Below, piece by piece: positions 1 through 12,287 of a stretch of DNA of 64,000 nt. This stretch comes from Bimastos eiseni (lineage: Eukaryota; Annelida; Clitellata; Crassiclitellata; Lumbricidae), in NCBI GenBank assembly GCA_959347315.1, contig OY365810.1, positions 30,522,734 through 30,586,733 on the forward strand. The letters run 5' to 3'. Numbering within the stretch: the stretch's first letter is position 1; each line of letters begins with the position of its first letter. A program made the translations under genes and the position numbers. The notes beneath the pieces were generated by a model. It was not told the origin of the DNA. It saw only the letters and a program-made list of their open reading frames with translations, and did no database searches.

Positions 1-486
1 AACTCAGTTAACCCTACCCAAAAACTGAGAAACTTTCATCTTACTCACTTTTCCTTTGTTAGACACCTGCCCTGTATTCATGTAACCTGACATTCTGCTG
101 ATATAAATTTTGATATGTAAGTAGACGCAGCAGTTGATAAGTAGCATGATAATCCTCGATACCTAATACATTGCCTGTTACTTGAAAGCCCGTAGTTTAT
201 GGTGGCACATTGACCCAAAAGAAATGAGAGATTGCTAAAGGGGTGAGGCGTCCAAGAAGGTAACAGTGGAGGCTGAATGGTGATTGAGAGAATGGGGTGG
301 GGAATGAGAGAGGGTGGAATGAGAGCGGAAAGGAAGGCAGCCAACATGGCACCATAGCACATGGAATAAGAGAAGTAGAGGGGTCAGATGGACCCCAGGC
401 AGGCCAGATGGGAAACTAAGTGGCATTGTGTTAACTGATCATACTAGAAGCCTGAGGTCACTTATTAAATATAACCTATCCTGTAG

Positions 487-532
487 AGAACAAGAGAAAC
501 AGCTTCATCATATACCTGTGCACACTGCACAG
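487..532 (+). CDS. Possible last sema-domain exon of the plexin gene (tentative)
   Basis: A short segment between an acceptor (cctatcctgtag) and a strong donor (gtaagt). In the frame that ends in phase 0 it reads EQEKQLHHIPVHTAQ, which joins in frame to the next exon as HTAQ/VFRVPVQDC. The end of a plexin sema domain commonly reads like LYVMT..QV.RVPVESC, so position and phase fit. The segment is short and the hydrophobic strand is weak, so it could be chance. The acceptor position is uncertain. Confidence 0.3.
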
Positions 533-567
533 GTAAGTGCTTTCTCGATCATATTGCTTCATCTAGA

Positions 568-768
568 GTATGTAATGTATGTATGTATGTATGCTTGCAT
601 GTATGTATGTATGTGTGTGAGTGCGTGCGTGTGTGCATACGTACATACATACTTATCTGTGCATATTTGTATGTATGTATGCATGCATGCATGCATGCAT
701 GTATGTATGTTTGTATTTATATATGTTTATACATACATAAATATATATATATATTCATGTATGTATTA
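568..768. repeat. ATGT/GCAT tetranucleotide microsatellite
   Basis: Interrupted runs of TATG, GCAT and GTGT units. It opens frames rich in Met, Tyr, Val and Cys that are not genes. Confidence 0.9.
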
Positions 769-1394
769 TTATTTTCATTATATAAAGATTAATAAAGTGC
801 AGAGCAGTATAAACTGAATTCACCACGAATATGCGAAACCAGGTGTCTGTGTAAATGTTCATCTGACTATTTGAGTAGTGCCTTTTAGTAACCGTATGAA
901 GGGGCTACATAAATCTATTCGGATGTGCAGAGTGAAAAGAAAAAAATGCATTCCAACAGTTTTGTTTCTTGACTCTATGTCTCATCAGCAAATTTCTGGT
1001 TTCTCATTCTCAACCAGGATTTGATCCCCAGACTGCACGGAAATGCGTCGTCATTCATTGGTGAACAAATGTAAGACAGGGTGTAACAATGTCTGCCACG
1101 ATCCATTGAGCCAATTGAGGGCAGGAACCTTTCTACCTTCATGCAATGTGGACAGAGCGGCTGCCAGGATGCTCAGTAATATAGGTGTTGCTGATACTCT
1201 TCTACATTTTCACCTCCTTAATTTAAGTTAAGCACAAATTTCGTGTTGTTGACCAACATTTCTGTTTAGTCTTTGAGGCAACATATTGAGTTCTTCATGT
1301 ATATCTGAAAGTTCTTCTTATCCAAAACCGGTTTCTGCTGGAGGCATGCATGGTGATGAACTGAATGTCAATTACTTAATGAGTATTATGAGTG

Positions 1395-1770
1395 AGTAGT
1401 ACTGTAGTACCAAGCCCAAGTTCGAGTACTGAGTATCAAATATTTTAAAAATCCCATTCTCAAGATTTTTAGTTTGGCAGGTTGCACAGTTTTATGATTT
1501 TTAAACAGAAGTTAAACATTAAGCTTTAAATGAATGCTTGAATTTATTTGTTTTTGTAATTTTCATGTTTTTCATATGAAAGTGATATAGTAATAAAAAA
1601 TGAAATGCAATTGTCGTTTTGTAAATAAAAAAATCCGAGTTTCTTTTTCAAAACAAAAACTAATCAGAATTTCGATTTTTTCCACAAGCCGACTTTTCTT
1701 AATCTCGGACCTTTGTTTGTCCAGAGTCCGAGTAATGCAGAGTCTCGGTTTATCTCTGGTTCATTGGGCG
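1395..1770. mobile_element. hAT-type MITE, degraded copy
   Basis: Shares interior blocks with the copy at 45354 (GGTTGCACAGTTTTATGA against the related TTTGCACAGCTTTAATGA) and the GAGTCCGAGTAATGC box near the right end, followed by a decayed terminus GGTTCATTGGG. The left end and TSD are not clear, so the limits are approximate. Confidence 0.55.
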
Positions 1771-2181
1771 AGTTCCCAAATTCGCCTCTGCCAATGACTA
1801 CATGAGCCATGTTTTGTATTGGTTGGGTATGACTGCTGTGGCACAACGAATCTCGTCATATCGTATTGTTGCTTTGACTTAAAGCTGCTTCCGTTGATCA
1901 AATAATCCGGCTGAATGTATCTGTCTTATTGTCCACAGTACGTTACATTGAAACCAATCAACCAATCACTTCTTCTTCGTCTCCACTTAAAAAGTAAATG
2001 AAGCACTCCATCGACGGGTACTTTGACCCTTGCTCTGCCTCGCACCAAAACTCTATTGGGCTTCTTCTGGGCGTTCTCGGTGTATAGCTTCCCGACCTAT
2101 GCCTATGCCTTGGAATTCACTGCCCGCTCTACGCGTTCAGTCTACGGTTCTTTGTTGTCTTTGAAGTCTTAATTTAGAACT

Positions 2182-2242
2182 ATCCTTCTCCTCCACCTCC
2201 TCCTCATTCTCCTCATTCTCCTCCTCCTCTTCCTCCTCTTTC
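2182..2242. repeat. Polypyrimidine CTC/CTT tract
   Basis: About 60 bases of almost pure C and T on this strand. Confidence 0.85.
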
Positions 2243-2561
2243 AACCCACTTACTAATCAGACCCTTATTCTCCTGTCCTCGTTTCATGATCTTGTCTTTT
2301 TGGACCATAATTCTTCTCCAATTGAAAGCGATTGTCTGCACTAAAGTCTCATTCATTGACTATAGAAGTCATTTGATTAGATTAGACTATAGAATGATAT
2401 GATTTGATTAGACTACATAAGTCATTAGGTAATAGATTAATTAGATTAGGCTATAGAAGTCATTGTCTGCCTTAACTGTTGCCATCAACAAAACAACTAT
2501 TCTCGTTAAATTGCTCACGCGGTCGGGGTCTCTGCAATAAATCTGGCTAAGAAGAGTGGAC

Positions 2562-2900
2562 CTAGACACTCCCTTCCTTCTAAGCCATCCCTTCCTCATA
2601 TAGGCCCTCTCTTTCTCATAGGCCCTCCCTCCTAGGCCCTTCCTTCCTTCTAGGCCTTCCCTTCCTCCTAGGCCGTCTATTCCTCCTAGGCCCTAAATTC
2701 CTCCTAGGTCTTTCCTTCCTCCTATGCCCTTTCTTCCTATTAGGCCCTCTATTCCTCCTAGGTCTTCCATTCCTCCTAGGCCCTTCCTTCCTCCTAGGCC
2801 CTTCCTCCCTCCTAGGTCCTTCCTTCCTTCTAGGCCCTTCCTTCCTCCTAGGCCCTTCCTCCCTCCTAGGTCCTTCCTTCCTCCTAGGCCCTCTCTTCCT
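2562..2900. repeat. 18-bp minisatellite with CCTAGG core
   Basis: CTAGG recurs about every 18 bases with CCCTTCCTTCCTC between, degenerate on the left and regular from about 2750. The period is six codons, so one frame stays open as a PFLPPR repeat. Confidence 0.88.
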
Positions 2901-3549
2901 GCTGTCGACTATACCGTCGGTATCCTATGACAGACGGGTGCCATCAATGTAAATAGGATTTAGGAATGACCATGGGCTTCGTATCCTGTGTATCGGTTGG
3001 TGTCAGGCTGAATGAAATATTCCGCAGAGATATCCTGCCACATCGGTCGATTGTTTTAGCCGTCCAATGTCCATACATTTTTCATATCGGTTCCTGATGG
3101 AAGAAGAGGCGATGTTTGCTGGCCTTTTTCCCGGTCGACCGACCGACCCAGCTGTCTTCGGTGGTGGCCAGTCGATGAAAATAAATATCCTTTTCCCACT
3201 GTTCGGTGGTGGTGGTGGCTTGATGATATTGAACGAAATAAATGGTTTCATGCATTAGTAAGACGCAATCGGTTCTTTTCGGCTTTCGTCGTTCGTCGTC
3301 GTAGTCGCCCGTGCGCTCCTTGGGGTGGCGCCCGATTCCAAGTGAAAAATCATTACCACCGTCGACGTCTGCCGCTGTTTTTTTTCGGCTGCTTATCCAA
3401 TTCATTTTTATCGCTTTTCTTCTTCTTCGCTCTCTGCCATTAGACCGCCGCTCTGCTTACCCCTCTCCCCTGCTTGTTATGCTAGCATAGGGTTGCATGC
3501 CAACTGCAGAAGAATGGATTTCGGATATGTGTTTTCTGTCATTCTTATC

Positions 3550-3760
3550 TTCTAGCGAGTGGGGGAGAGGTAGTAACTGAGCAGCTGTGACGTCATCTTT
3601 TCTCCTCTGCAACACAGGTTCGAATCGTGGGTCTGATGTGGGAAATAAACATAGCCGACGTCATTGAATCAGATTCGGATCTTTCCACAGGTGACGTCTC
3701 AGGACAACCTCTCTGACATGACGCAGCAGTTGTGAATAGGCTGATGACCTGCGCTTAGCT
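3550..3760 (+). mobile_element. tRNA-like SINE candidate
   Basis: GAGGTAGTAACTGAGCAGC looks like an A box region and CACAGGTTCGAATCGTGGG is a perfect B box, with spacing near that of a tRNA. No acceptor-stem pairing is clear and there is no second copy here, so it is a candidate only. Confidence 0.4.
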
Positions 3761-3933
3761 TTGGCGTTGTGCTCTAGATATCTGGAGTTTACGATTACGT
3801 TTACGATTGAACTGTGCATAGCCCCTCAGTCCGGAAGCCATCAATTTTATTTAGTGTCTCCTAAGTCCCACACTGGCACTACCATCTGCACACTCTGCTG
3901 CTAACTGAAAGCCTGGTGCTGCAAATTTACCCA

Positions 3934-4175
3934 AGTATATATAATATATATATATATACATTTATATATATGTATATTTACATATACACACATATATATA
4001 ATATACATATATGGTTTTATATACATGTATATATACATATCAATCAATGTTCTTTTTTTACATACACATATATGCATAATATACATATATGTACATATAT
4101 ATGCACACATATACATGGGATTATATATGTGTGTATATATATATAAAGGATATGTGTGATATATAAGTATATATT
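3934..4175. repeat. TA/CATATA microsatellite
   Basis: A long tract of TATA, CATATA and GTATATA units. Confidence 0.9.
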
Positions 4176-5263
4176 TTCACTGGCTACTATCATCTCAGCC
4201 GTGAATGCCTAGCGTAAAATTGTAGATTCAACCGACATAAGAGCCCTGATAAACCATCAATCAATTGGTATCTGAACTGATGTGATGCATATTTTAACTG
4301 AATTCAAATTCACTTCCCATTGGTTTCACAGAGAAATTGCTTGAGACTGTAAGTCGTTGAGATGTCTCTGGGGGGAACCTGTGAGTCGAATCAGAGATCC
4401 CTGAACAATGACATGTTACACAGGCATTGTGTTCATTACGCTCTCTGCCGTTGGAAAAAGTCTATCAGATAAAAATCTGTCAGTAATGCGATTTGTAAAT
4501 GAATTATCAATTTAAAAATTAGGTGTCATAGTGGTTGATTTAATTACTAATTACTAGTAATTGGACCAGCAGACTGGGAACACAAGGCAGTGTGTCTGGA
4601 TGATTAGTGGAGTGTTATAGGATTGGGGAATGGGGTTACACAGTTTCATGTTATCTGAGCTGTTGATGCAAAGAGAAAATATAATGTAGGCATACAAGGA
4701 AATTGAATAAGTCTGATATAGAGTCCTTTGTTCTTTTTTTTACTGTGGAATTTTATTATCTGCTTTAGTTTAGTTCTGTTGCCAATACGATGTAATTTAC
4801 GGCACTTCGGTGTGACCTTGCGCATGTAGAGAAGTTTTTTTTAATTATTAATAAGGCTTATAAGTGCAATCAATTAATTGTTCTTATATGAGGCTGTGTC
4901 AACTTTTATTGTGATTGAAGTTTGGATATATTCTGATTGAATTGTGGTGCATATGTAGTCATAAATCCGAGTAAAGTCAGTTTTCAATAGTAAACGATTT
5001 TGGAGCAGGCTTGAGGCATAGTTCATTTTGGGAGGGATACGGACTATTAAAGGCGTTTTTGGCTTATCTTTAGAACTTCTCTTGCTGCCTGTTTGGCTTG
5101 TCTGTTGCTTTTGACTGGATTTATCCTCTTGCAGCTGTCTAGATACACTTTCTGTCCTGTTGCTACGTCTGGCTGCTCACTGCCCATATCTTGTGATATT
5201 AGTGGTGTGTAATGTGCTTCAAATCTATATAGTGATATACTGCTGCTACATTAAATCTAGCAG

Positions 5264-5588
5264 TAAGGATGAACCGAGGTTGAGTTTCTTGAATTACTTA
5301 GTTTTGCCTTTGTTAACACTAGGAAGTAGTAACTTATAAGCACTAACAGTAGCAGTATTTGTGTTTTTAGTTAGGTCGATTGGTGTTTTGTCAATAGAAA
5401 TATCAGTATTTTGCACTTTTAGTTACGTCGATTGTTGTTTTGTAATTTAAAAAATCGGATTTCGTTTACAAAACAGAAAATCGGAAAGATTAATACTCGG
5501 ACCCATTATTTGACCGAGTCCGAGTAATGCCGAGTACAATGAAAATTGGACCGAGCCAAGTTCCGAACCTAGTATTGGTTCATCCTTA
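5264..5588. mobile_element. hAT-type MITE, intact copy with perfect 8-bp TSD
   Basis: A 325-bp non-coding element with terminal inverted repeats TAAGGATGAACC / GGTTCATCCTTA, flanked on both sides by the identical octamer tctagcag (5256-5263 and 5589-5596). The interior is AT-rich with 'GTCCGAGTAATGCCGAGTA' near the right end. Length, short TIRs and an 8-bp duplication are typical of non-autonomous hAT elements; there is no transposase. Confidence 0.85.
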
Positions 5589-5692
5589 TCTAGCAGCAGT
5601 ATATTGCCGGTATTAACAGAGAGTATAGGTGATAACTCTGATGGTTTTGAGGTGTTGTGATGGTTGTGTGTTTATGTGGTGGTGTGTTGTAG

Positions 5693-5793
5693 GTGTTTCG
5701 TGTTCCAGTGCAGGACTGTGGACGACACTTGACATGCTCCGATTGTTTGGGCGCTCGTGATCCCTACTGTGGTTGGTGTTCGCTCGAAAGGAG
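5693..5793 (+). CDS. PLXNA: Plexin exon a: start of PSI1
   Basis: Acceptor tgttgtag, donor gtatgt. Starts in phase 0 and ends two bases into a codon. It reads VFRVPVQDC followed by TCSDCLGARDPYCGWC, the cysteine-rich PSI knob that follows the sema propeller in all plexins. The protein clearly continues upstream. The following intron (5794-7429) holds a long GAT/GAC trinucleotide repeat at 6808-6962, a GC-richer patch at about 6490-6770 and otherwise nothing recognised. Confidence 0.95.
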
Positions 5794-6805
5794 GTATGTC
5801 TCCAACTTGGTTACTTTTTGTACTAAGACATTTTGTGGTACTTTTGGAATAAGGGTTCTTTTGTGCTAATTGCACTGCTGCAGTTATTTGAACTGTCAAA
5901 TAAGACATAAACTACAGTTTCTTATTTTGTTGATGTTATGAATGTTTGACACTTATTTGTGTCTTGTGATAGTTGAGCAGTTTCAGAGTTTGTGTTGCTC
6001 GTGTTTCGTGTAATATGTGAAATGCAACTTGCTGGAAACTTGAAGTTGTTCACTTAAAACTGATTTTTGGCTAGCACATTCCGTACACCTGCATTTACAT
6101 AGCGTGGGAATTAGCACATATTTGCGTCTTTTTAAAGCAATTTCTAACTTGGTTGATCTTGTCTTGATGAATGTCTTCTCAAACTCCCCGTGTTATCAGA
6201 CCGAATTAAATTTTAACAGGAATGATTTGGTTAGCCGCATTGACTAAAAGTACGTAAAGGTGCCAAGATGCCAGTTCACTGCTGTTCAGAGCTGTATTTA
6301 AGAGATTTGAAGCTTGGACTAGCATTGTCTATACACGGGAACCTGAAATGGTGTAGCATTCTTTCAAGCGACCAGTGGTGGTTAAGTATTTCAGCTAGGA
6401 TCTTGGCGATTCATTCACCAGCGAAAATCATATAAATTTAGATAGGCATTTAAGAGAACTGCTTCACATGCAGAAGAGCGGTTAGCTACAGCCTCTTTCG
6501 AGCGGCGTCCGTGGATGAGATGGGTTTTATCGTGCTTCTGGTCGCTGGCCGCTTCCCTCTTCATTGGCACGAATACCACACACTGAAGTGCCTTCTCCAG
6601 TGCCATGTACTTTACCCGCTTCAAAGACGGCATTGTAGATTGTTCGCGGCAGGGCTTCGGGAACTGGGGTTGCCGCTGGTTGCATGGTTACCGCTTATTG
6701 TCATGGTTACCGTACCGCTGGTCATTTTGTGACTTCCATGGATTCTTTGAAACTGTATTCTTCGTGGCGTCACTTTTGTTAATCTGCGTCAAGTTCTGCT
6801 GTTGC

Positions 6806-6962
<157 letters not shown>

Positions 6963-7429
6963 GGTGATTATCGGAGCCTTTAAGTATTTGATCCTGTTAT
7001 TTTATTGAGTTATTAATTTCATCATCGTGAAAGATGATAATGTTGAATGTTAAAATGACTATAGGAGAGGATGACAGTTGTAATAATTACAGAATGGTGA
7101 TTGATGGGTGTGAAGTGGTAGTGGTGATGGTGATGCTTATGATGATAGCAAATTGTAAAAATTTTGCGAGGTTGGCGATAGCAATGATGTTATGGAAACG
7201 TCAATTGTATCATGAGAGAATTTGATTTGTTGTTTATGACTTTTAGGCAATTAAGTATTTGATCTTGTTATTTAATTGAGTTGAATTTCCAGAGGTGTAA
7301 TTCCACAGCAGGCGTATTTAATTTAAGTGTCGTCTATGGCTTACGGGTTGACTCTGATTGATTGGTCAGTTGATCGATTGATTACTTAATTGATTGATTG
7401 ACTAAAATCAATGATGGGACTGGTTTTAG

Positions 7430-7562
7430 GTGCACCCAGAGGTCGGCCTGTGCCGAAAGAGACACGACGTTGCACTGGTTGCCTTACAACACCGGACTCT
7501 GCACAAGGATTGTGAAGATGGCGTCAACCCAAGCACAAAAGCAAAGCACTTCGACGTCTTTG
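7430..7562 (+). CDS. PLXNA: Plexin exon b: end of PSI1 and link to first hybrid segment
   Basis: Begins with one base completing the previous codon (Arg) and reads CTQRSACAER, then WLPYNTGLCTRIVKM, matching the second half of plexin PSI1. The donor is ttg/gtttgt and the exon ends in phase 0. The next intron (7563-11965) carries a 15-bp minisatellite right after the donor, a 23-bp minisatellite at 8590-8730 and a SINE copy at about 10097-10340. Confidence 0.93.
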
Positions 7563-7580
7563 GTTTGTTCCTTCTCATCC

Positions 7581-7685
7581 TGTTACTCTACACGATGTTA
7601 CTCTACATGATGTTACTCTACACAATGTTACTATACATGATGTTACTCTACGCGATGTTACTCTACATGATGTTACTATATGCAA
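7581..7685. repeat. 15-bp minisatellite
   Basis: Seven tandem TGTTACTCTACATGA-type units starting 18 bases after the donor of plexin exon b. Confidence 0.9.
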
Positions 7686-8589
7686 GCTCTGACTACTTTA
7701 ACCTTCCTGGCAGATCGTTAGTTGCTACCTGCAGCACAATTCATTGATCAGCAATCAATTTATGTACTTAATAATTTGTCTGAGAAATTTTATTTGATTG
7801 ATTGATTTTGACTGTTTGCTCTCATAAGTCCTTCAGTATATCTTTGACCGCTTATAATTTCCGTTTAATTTCAAACTGACAAACCGCAGTAGGATAACAG
7901 GTATAGTATGAACAAATGATGACAAATTATTACAGGAGTCGAATTTAACTGTTGACAGCCATGCAAGGCCCTATTGAGTTATACGTCTCATTTTGACAAA
8001 TGACGCCACTTAGTGAAAGAAGGATTAGTCAGCAATGCTGCATTTTTAATTTGATTTTCCGAAAAACATAAGAAATTCGTATTCATCATGATTCGCTTGA
8101 TTGAGTGAGCTACAGGAATTCTGTCAGATCATGTGCTCTGCGATCCAATGATCTTTATCATTGCTTCTGGTTGGGAAGAATCGAAGGACACCAGACCCGT
8201 GAAGGTCGTAATGCGCGCAGCTCTGCATTAGCTGGGGCTTTCGTGTCTCAAGTAGCCATTTGGCTAATAGCCATGATGAGCGGTCGCCAACGACGGTGGC
8301 ATTCCGCTGATGGAATGTCTCCCGTAGGGAGGAGGTCTTCCATGAATAATCCGGCTCGTAATTGGAAGACTTCTTACGCCTGTTGGCAGGCTGCATGGTC
8401 GGGCGTGCTTCCCGGTGGTTGGGTTGCTTGGCGTCGTCGGCGAGTTTCTCTCAAATTACGAAGGGAATGAGTTAGAAGACTTTGGGAGTTGGAATGTTAT
8501 TACGAGGCTCCTTCTTAATTTCATGCTGTGCCTTTTCATTGGTCGGTTCATTCATCGTAAATTACTTCTTTCAGTTGGTATGTCGTGGA

Positions 8590-8730
8590 GCCTGCTTTAG
8601 GTGCCGCATGGTGTCTGCTTTAGGTGCCGCATGGTGCCTGCTTTAGGTGCCGCATGGTGCCTGCTTTAGGTGCCGCATGGTGTCTGCTGTAGGTGACGCA
8701 TGGTGTCTGCTTTAGGTGACGCATGGTGCC
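8590..8730. repeat. 23-bp minisatellite
   Basis: About six copies of a unit containing CTGCTTTAGGTGCCGCATGG, with C/T and C/A variants. Confidence 0.92.
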
Positions 8731-10096
8731 TTCTTTTGATGCCAATGGTGGCTACCGTTGCTGCTTTTTGTTGCGTTAATGCATGGAATGAATAATCAGC
8801 GTCGTTCAGATCGTCTGCTTAGAATGCTTAGAGCCATCAACCGGCAATTGAGACGACAGTTGTTTTTCGATCAGTGTCCTGTTCTTTCCACAGAAGGAGA
8901 TGTTCCAGTTAAGTTTTTTTTTTACTGAGCAACGTATGTGAGTGCATTTACTGTTAGACAAGTCATGCAAGTATGAAGGTTATTCATGTCCAATTCATTG
9001 GTCAAACCCACTCATAATTACTTTATAGCCAGTGAAATCCAATTGAGCTTGATGAATAAAATGAAAACCAGAAGGCCTGTCAAATTTCGTTGAGCCTGGT
9101 CGAATGCATTTTAGGTGCATTTAATCACATTGAGATGAGGCGGAGGGAGAGCGAGTTATTCGGTGGATAAGGCCAGACTAATCGTCTCTGACTACATGCA
9201 TAACTGAGGACATTGCTGGGGACAATTTTTATTAATTCTATATCTTCTAAGCTCCTATTTTTTGACTAAGCAAATTAGGTGGTTCCTGCGAATTTGCATT
9301 TGTGAGCACTGTAGAAATGTAGGGTTTTCAATTACAATAACCTATTATATTAGGATAACCTATTACCTATTCAATAATTCAATTACCTATTATGTGAAAT
9401 AGGTACATTATAAAGACAATTACCAAAGACACATAAAGAAAACTTTAGATGGTTTCTTGATCTTTCTGCAGTCCCTAATAACTGTGCAGGACAACCGCAG
9501 AATCATTCCTGCTGCAGTTCAAGTATTCACTTAGAATACACTACAAAGAAAATTCCTGGACGCTAGTTGTTTGGTGTGAATGGATTTCGGTAAATCCATC
9601 GGACGAGTGACACTGTGCCATTGTTGCACTAATCCAGGTCGCATCCATCTTCACTCCTGCGTCCGCCAGCGACGACCACCACCGCGCGAGAGCAGATGTT
9701 ATCCTCGATAAATTGTCATTGCGTTGCATCTGCCGGACCCTACGAGAAATTGCACGACAAGATTAAATATTGTTGTGCGGTCATCGTCACTGATAAATGG
9801 ATGCGTGCTCAGGACGGACGGAACAATGGCTGGATTCTGACGACTGGGAATCAGACTGACGAAGTAAAACACGCCGCTGCTTCCACCGCATTTGCCTCCT
9901 CCGCTCACCTCCGTTCCATGTGGCGCCAATAATTCAGAGTTTACGTTTTCAAAGAGTCCGGTCTCTGTTCTGGGATGGCTCAGCGCTCATCTATCATGAT
10001 CTGAGGACTTCGCTGATTGCCCGTGACTCGCCTGAGTAACGGAGCTGTTTGTGTGCGGTTGGGTCTGTTTAGAATCAAGTCTTTGTCCAGCAGTGC

Positions 10097-10340
10097 TCGG
10101 TGGTCTAGTGGTTAGTGTGGCGGACTGTCAACCAAGAGGTCCAAATCCCATAACCAGGGTTGAAAATTTATGTTGAGATTTCTGTGTCCCTAGCCAATTT
10201 GATTATGGTGAGTACACCGACCATAAACTGTTGGTGGGAAGAGGTAAGGGAGAGGACTGGCCATCCGCCTTCGTATGCCGAGGCTAAGAAAATGAAGTTG
10301 CTAGCATTTCATTCACATGGCTGCCCAAGAGCTAGCTAGC
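10097..10340 (+). mobile_element. tRNA-derived SINE, family A
   Basis: A tRNA-like head with an A-box-like GGTCTAGTGGTTAG and a degenerate B box, then a body GGTGGGAAGAGGTAAGGGAG...GAGGACTGGCCA and a tail AGGCTAAGAAAATGAAGT...CATGGCTGCC. The same body recurs at 14250 and 17225 (+) and at 12288, 29222 and 48272 (-). Confidence 0.72.
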
Positions 10341-11965
10341 TTAAGGGATAAAGCCCAAGTTTTTAAGGCGTGGTCTAATGAATCCCTGCCGCCTGCTAGC
10401 TACCAATCAGATCTCTCCAAAGCATCTCATCTGCCTGGGGTACAATCTTAAACAAATGGACCAGTGTGGTCAGTCTATCTGAATAGGCTCAAATGGGCCA
10501 AGTAGACAGCTGAGGGAAATGCACTGAAAATAACAATTGAAACAATGATCGTGCTTCATAGTCCTTATAATTATATGCATCTACACACCTGTGCTTGATA
10601 TGCCACTCATATGCCTTCGTGCCTGTATTCGTGTGTGTGCATGGTGGTGCAGCTTTAGCCAGTAGGGCCATCTTGCAAGCTGCTCGTGGACGGCCTCCCG
10701 TCAAACGTGTGAAAAGTGCAACCAAACCCATGCGGGAAGTTTGCTGCAGTGTTGTAAATCGCGACTTCAAGGCATGTCTTCGTGCCATCGGACACACACT
10801 TTTCTAAGTAATAAAAGTAAAAAAGAGGGGGTTTGTCCTAATTCGGGGTGTGTGTGTGTGTTAGTCCTGTGGTGTTTATGTTCGAGGGGTTTGTCGGGGG
10901 GGGCGTTTTTGTCCGCGACCCTCCGCCACAACTTTATCTGTGGAATGGAGTGACATAGGACAAGTAGCGCACCCTTCTCACAGTTTTATTCCGAGTTCTG
11001 TATGAAAAATACTTGAATGTTCTTTGTAATTTGGGTGGACCAATTCTCTACGTTTGGCAAGGAAACTAAGTCAAGCACAGGGAGTGCATCACAGACAAGA
11101 AATAATGAGTCCTGCCAATGATCAGAAGTTTATACTCAAATCCAATGAAGAGATTCTGACGTAATAGAGTTGATGACTCGTATGAAACGTATTTTCAAGG
11201 TACAATTCCTTTTGCTATCTCATTGGACAGTGGTCTTCGCTTGTATAGTAGGCTTACACCTCAGCCGGACCAGCTCACAGAGAAACAAACGCAAACAACA
11301 GTGACTACAGGCAGCCGCCAAGATTGCTCCACGAGCCAAGTGATCTTGGGCAACCGCCGTATTTATACACCTATAATGGTCCATGGGCTGATATCCTGTA
11401 TGCCTCCTATTGAGCTTTGGCTCATGGCTTTATATATAAGTATACATATATATAAAGCCCAGAAAACTACTGACCTTCCTGTCTTTTTTCTTCTTCTGTT
11501 GACTATGGCCGTGTGCATGCCAATGCCTATACACTCAGAAGCCATTAGCTGAAATTTAGCACAAAATAGTTCTCAAAATTGTCATTCCTGAATTGTTTTA
11601 TATTTTGGCAGTTTTATTATTTTGTGAGACATTTACTGTAAAGATTAGTTAAGTTATTAATATATCAAAATTAGAATTAGCTCCTGAAATTTGCTAATTG
11701 ATTTGAACTAGAATTAATAAATCCTTGCTAATGGATTGGAATTAGAATTGTGTGTTTGCTTAATCAGTTATTTAAATTGCTTGTTTTTGCCACAACTCAA
11801 TTATCGCCTTGGGATAGAGAGAGATCTCCTTAATTGTGGGAACAGGCTTATAACTCTCATCATCAACAAGCACTTGCTTCACAATGGCATAAGATCAGAT
11901 ATAGATGAGTGCCAAGAATTCCATGTCAACCAGTAGGTAGATTGTTGTCTCTTTTGTCATTCCAG

Positions 11966-12152
11966 GTGATCATGACAGTTCAGAATCTTCCCTTTGCTCT
12001 GTCGGGCAACTATCAGTGTTCGTTTGCTGGTTATGGCGTAACTCGCAACACGAGTGTTGTCCAACAGATCGACCGACAGGATTCAGGCAACAGCACTCTG
12101 AAGTGCGAGACACCAACTGCCAACCTTCTGCCACCTTTTCCAACTGGTAAAG
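11966..12152 (+). CDS. PLXNA: Plexin exon c: segment between PSI1 and PSI2
   Basis: Acceptor cattccag, donor gtaagc, phase 0 in and phase 1 out. It encodes VIMTVQNLPFALSGNYQCSF, then NSTLKCETPTANLLPPFPTG, the β-rich module between PSI1 and PSI2 with the plexin pattern 'NLP...Y.C.F' and 'C.TP...LPP...G'. It joins in phase to exon b without a missing exon. A 15.7 kb intron follows. Confidence 0.95.
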
Positions 12153-12287
12153 GTAAGCCGTCTAAAGCCTGGAAATAGTGTTGTTTTAATAATGTTTTAA
12201 ATTTTATGATTGTTAGTAATCATTGCTTCGTTTTATGCATGATAGGATTTTTCTTATGTTGCTGTCAAGATGAAGAAAAGAAGATGA

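Larger units (their letters stand above)
1..5692. other. Gene-poor stretch upstream of the first certain plexin exon
   Basis: Probably intron of the plexin gene, because the first certain exon starts inside the protein. It holds ATGT and AT microsatellites, an 18-bp CTAGG minisatellite, one intact and one degraded hAT-type MITE, a polypyrimidine run and a tRNA-like SINE candidate. No sema-domain exon is clearly readable except the tentative one at 487-532. The rest (for example 780-1390, 1790-2180 and 4180-5250) shows nothing I recognise. Confidence 0.6.

Noticed and set aside
2724..2930. PFLPPR-repeat open frame
   Set aside because: Produced by the 18-bp minisatellite; no other coding signal.
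8829..8935. Good-looking splice acceptor (tgttctttccacag) in the second plexin intron
   Set aside because: No plexin-like coding sequence follows, and exons b and c already join in phase without it.
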